Position numbers and translations under genes: made by a program. This document shows, one piece after another, positions 6,392 to 7,310 of a stretch of DNA of 7,310 bases. This stretch comes from Acetobacteraceae bacterium (lineage in GTDB: Bacteria; Pseudomonadota; Alphaproteobacteria; Acetobacterales; Acetobacteraceae). The notes beneath the pieces are model-generated. The model saw only the letters and a program-made list of their open reading frames with translations, was not told where the DNA came from and did no database searches. Position 1 is the stretch's first letter. Every line of letters starts with the position of its first letter. Location: positions 1 to 7,310 of the forward strand of contig JASHVB010000500.1 of NCBI GenBank assembly GCA_030039695.1, in the 5' to 3' direction.

Positions 6392-6775
6392 TCAGGCCAG
6401 GAAGGGAGGACCGCGCGGCTGCGCCGCATTCGATGGCGCGACCGGCGGGGCTGTCGCTGGCGGTGTCATACCCTCGCGCGCAGCTGCGACGACAAGCGAC
6501 AGCGCGGGCAGCGGCGGCTCGCCGCCGGCCAGCACATGGCCCGATGCGGCGACCGCCGCACAGAGCGGACAGAAGATGCGATGCGGCGCGCGGTGCGGCG
6601 CAAGCGGCGAGGTATCGCCCTGCGGTGTACCGGCGTGGCAGAACGGCGCGGTCTGGCTGAGCCGCGCCAGCTCTATCATCTGCGGCTGCGGGACGATCGC
6701 ACCGACGGCGATTTGCACTGCGAGCGACAGCAGTACAAACGGCAGGCCGAACCCCGTGGTATAGCGTGGACGCAT
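6392..6775 (-). CDS. DUF2946 domain-containing protein
   Basis: This small secreted or membrane-anchored protein of 127 residues has the pattern of DUF2946, a family of unknown biochemistry that occurs mostly in copper and TonB-receptor clusters of proteobacteria. An N-terminal hydrophobic segment at about residues 10-28 (LPFVLLSLAVQIAVG) is followed by FCH at 45-47 and HRIFCPLCAA at 65-74, whose Cys69 and Cys72 form the typical CPxC pair. The end, QPRGPPFLA, is also family-like. Metal binding is inferred from the cysteines and histidines plus context. I chose the ATG at 6775 because the preceding frame overlaps remnants of another gene; an ATG at 6841 would add 22 residues, and neither has a strong ribosome binding site. 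It is the first gene of the run DUF2946, copC, copD, SCO, with 57 bases to copC. Its promoter must lie in or beyond the hydantoinase fossil. Confidence 0.8.
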   Translation of the reverse strand: MRPRYTTGFGLPFVLLSLAVQIAVGAIVPQPQMIELARLSQTAPFCHAGTPQGDTSPLAPHRAPHRIFCPLCAAVAASGHVLAGGEPPLPALSLVVAAAREGMTPPATAPPVAPSNAAQPRGPPFLA

Positions 6776-6848
6776 CGCCACCGCAGGATAGGAAGACGTG
6801 AGGTTTGCGCAAGCTTGATGGCCGCTTGCCGTCGATGGCATCCGCCGC

Positions 6849-7143
6849 GGCCGGGTGTACCAGCCGGTCGATCTCCAGCAAATCGTGGAAGCCTTCGGTG
6901 GCGATCAGGCCGATCTAGGCGCCTTTGCGTCCCAGCGCCGCGGTGGTGCCGTGTGCGAAACGGCTGATCGCCGATGACGGCACGCCCCCTTTCGTCGGGC
7001 GCCATGTCGAGGGTGGACAGCACCGCGCCACCTGAATCTGCGCGCGTGCTTGGCAAATTCGCCATACGCACGCTGCCGTCATCACTGCGGCACACAATGT
7101 GCGCCAACGTCCCGCCGATGGTGACGTCAATGCCGACTTCCAT
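6849..7143 (-). pseudogene. Hydantoinase/oxoprolinase (HyuA-type) N-terminal fossil
   Basis: Intact members are ATP-dependent hydantoinases or 5-oxoprolinases of about 690 residues. The first frame, from the ATG at 7143, reads EVGIDVTIGGTLAHIVCRSD, then GSVRMANLPSTRAD and GGAVLSTLDM to about 7000. This matches the family start GIDVGGTFTD but with a two-residue insertion and LAH in place of FTD, which would disrupt the phosphate-binding loop. The sense then moves to another frame: AISRFAHGTTAALGRKGA (6918-6971), an in-frame TAG at 6915-6917, and IGLIATEGFHDLLEIDRLVH (to about 6855). The family reads HGTT-ATNA-LERKGA-IGLI-T-GF-D-LEIGRQ here, so a few codons are also missing. Similarity fades after 6849 and the rest of the gene is absent. 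The ATG overlaps the stop of the oxidoreductase gene upstream. This is a dead remnant, cut off where the copper cluster begins. Confidence 0.87.
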
Positions 7144-7310
7144 CACATGGCCGCAGTGGCGTGGGGGGACAGAGCCGCGGCAATTTCGCCGACCGAGACA
7201 GGCTTGGTGGGGAAACGCGTGCGGTACGGTTCGATCTCTCGCACCGGCACGCGGCGCGCGGCGGCGAGCACTTCAGCGGCGGTCGCAGCGCACATCCGAC
7301 CCTGGCATGG
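7143..7310 (-). CDS. FAD/NAD(P)-dependent oxidoreductase, C-terminal end (partial)
   Basis: The gene enters from the right edge; only the last 55 codons and the stop are visible. It reads PCQGRMCAATAAEVLAAARR and then VPVREIEPYRTRFPTKPVSV with GEIAAA near the end. The CQGRMC motif, followed by a helix and a YR-R-P-KPV-LGE tail, is the signature of the BFD-like [2Fe-2S] C-terminal domain in the HcnB, opine and hydroxyproline dehydrogenase-like oxidoreductases. Both motif cysteines are present and no stop interrupts the frame, but the main FAD domain is outside the window. The TGA at 7143-7145 shares a base with the hydantoinase ATG (TGATG), showing an original co-translated operon that likely degraded an amino-acid derivative. 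Whether the full gene is intact cannot be judged here. Confidence 0.82.
   Translation of the reverse strand, partial: PCQGRMCAATAAEVLAAARRVPVREIEPYRTRFPTKPVSVGEIAAALSPHATAAM

Noticed and set aside
6198..6881. Minus-strand open frame of 227 codons spanning the DUF2946 and copC regions
   Set aside because: Its start is the tail of the hydantoinase fossil and the rest is an Arg/Ala-rich shadow of the DUF2946 and copC frames.
1..7310. CRISPR array, tRNA, rRNA, insertion sequence or phage genes
   Set aside because: I saw no regularly spaced repeats, no tRNA or rRNA core sequences, and no transposase or integrase motifs on either strand.

Overview
The window is high-GC chromosomal DNA of proteobacterial type. 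The protein families and the cluster style (SCO, CopD, CopC and DUF2946 in one run; PotH/PotI permeases; an MmgE/PrpD enzyme) point to a betaproteobacterium, most likely Burkholderiaceae. This placement rests on family recognition, not on a database search. The window contains several clearly decayed genes, which suggests relaxed selection such as a host-restricted or otherwise shrinking genome, or a decaying accessory segment.

Layout from left to right. Positions 1-319 hold no gene I can support. Positions 320-832 on the plus strand carry a fossil of aspartate-semialdehyde dehydrogenase (asd): N-terminal and C-terminal motifs survive in several frames, with the middle of the gene missing. 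Positions 886-2253 on the minus strand encode an intact MmgE/PrpD-family protein. A 451-base gap follows, and its last part may hold the C-terminal remnant of a PotG-type ATPase. Positions 2705-4365 on the plus strand encode two overlapping permeases of a polyamine-type ABC transporter (PotH- and PotI-like). They end in a hairpin terminator that overlaps the potI stop codon.

Positions 4376-6775 on the minus strand form a copper-handling operon, read DUF2946 protein, CopC-like protein, CopD-like membrane protein, SCO protein. SCO looks intact. CopD has a probable frameshift at residue 272 that replaces its C-terminus, and CopC lacks much of its core domain. Upstream on the same strand lies the fossil of a hydantoinase/oxoprolinase N-terminus (6849-7143). 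Beyond it, running off the right edge, is the C-terminal end of an FAD-dependent oxidoreductase with a [2Fe-2S]-type CQGRMC motif. Its stop overlaps the hydantoinase start (TGATG), so those two once formed an amino-acid or opine-type catabolic operon that was cut and joined to the copper cluster.

Working together: the DUF2946/CopC/CopD/SCO set would move or deliver copper in the periplasm, for example to cytochrome oxidase. The PotHI pair would import polyamine-like cations but needs a binding protein and an ATPase that are not intact here. I found no convincing novel system. The notable content is the pattern of gene decay and the rearrangement scars.
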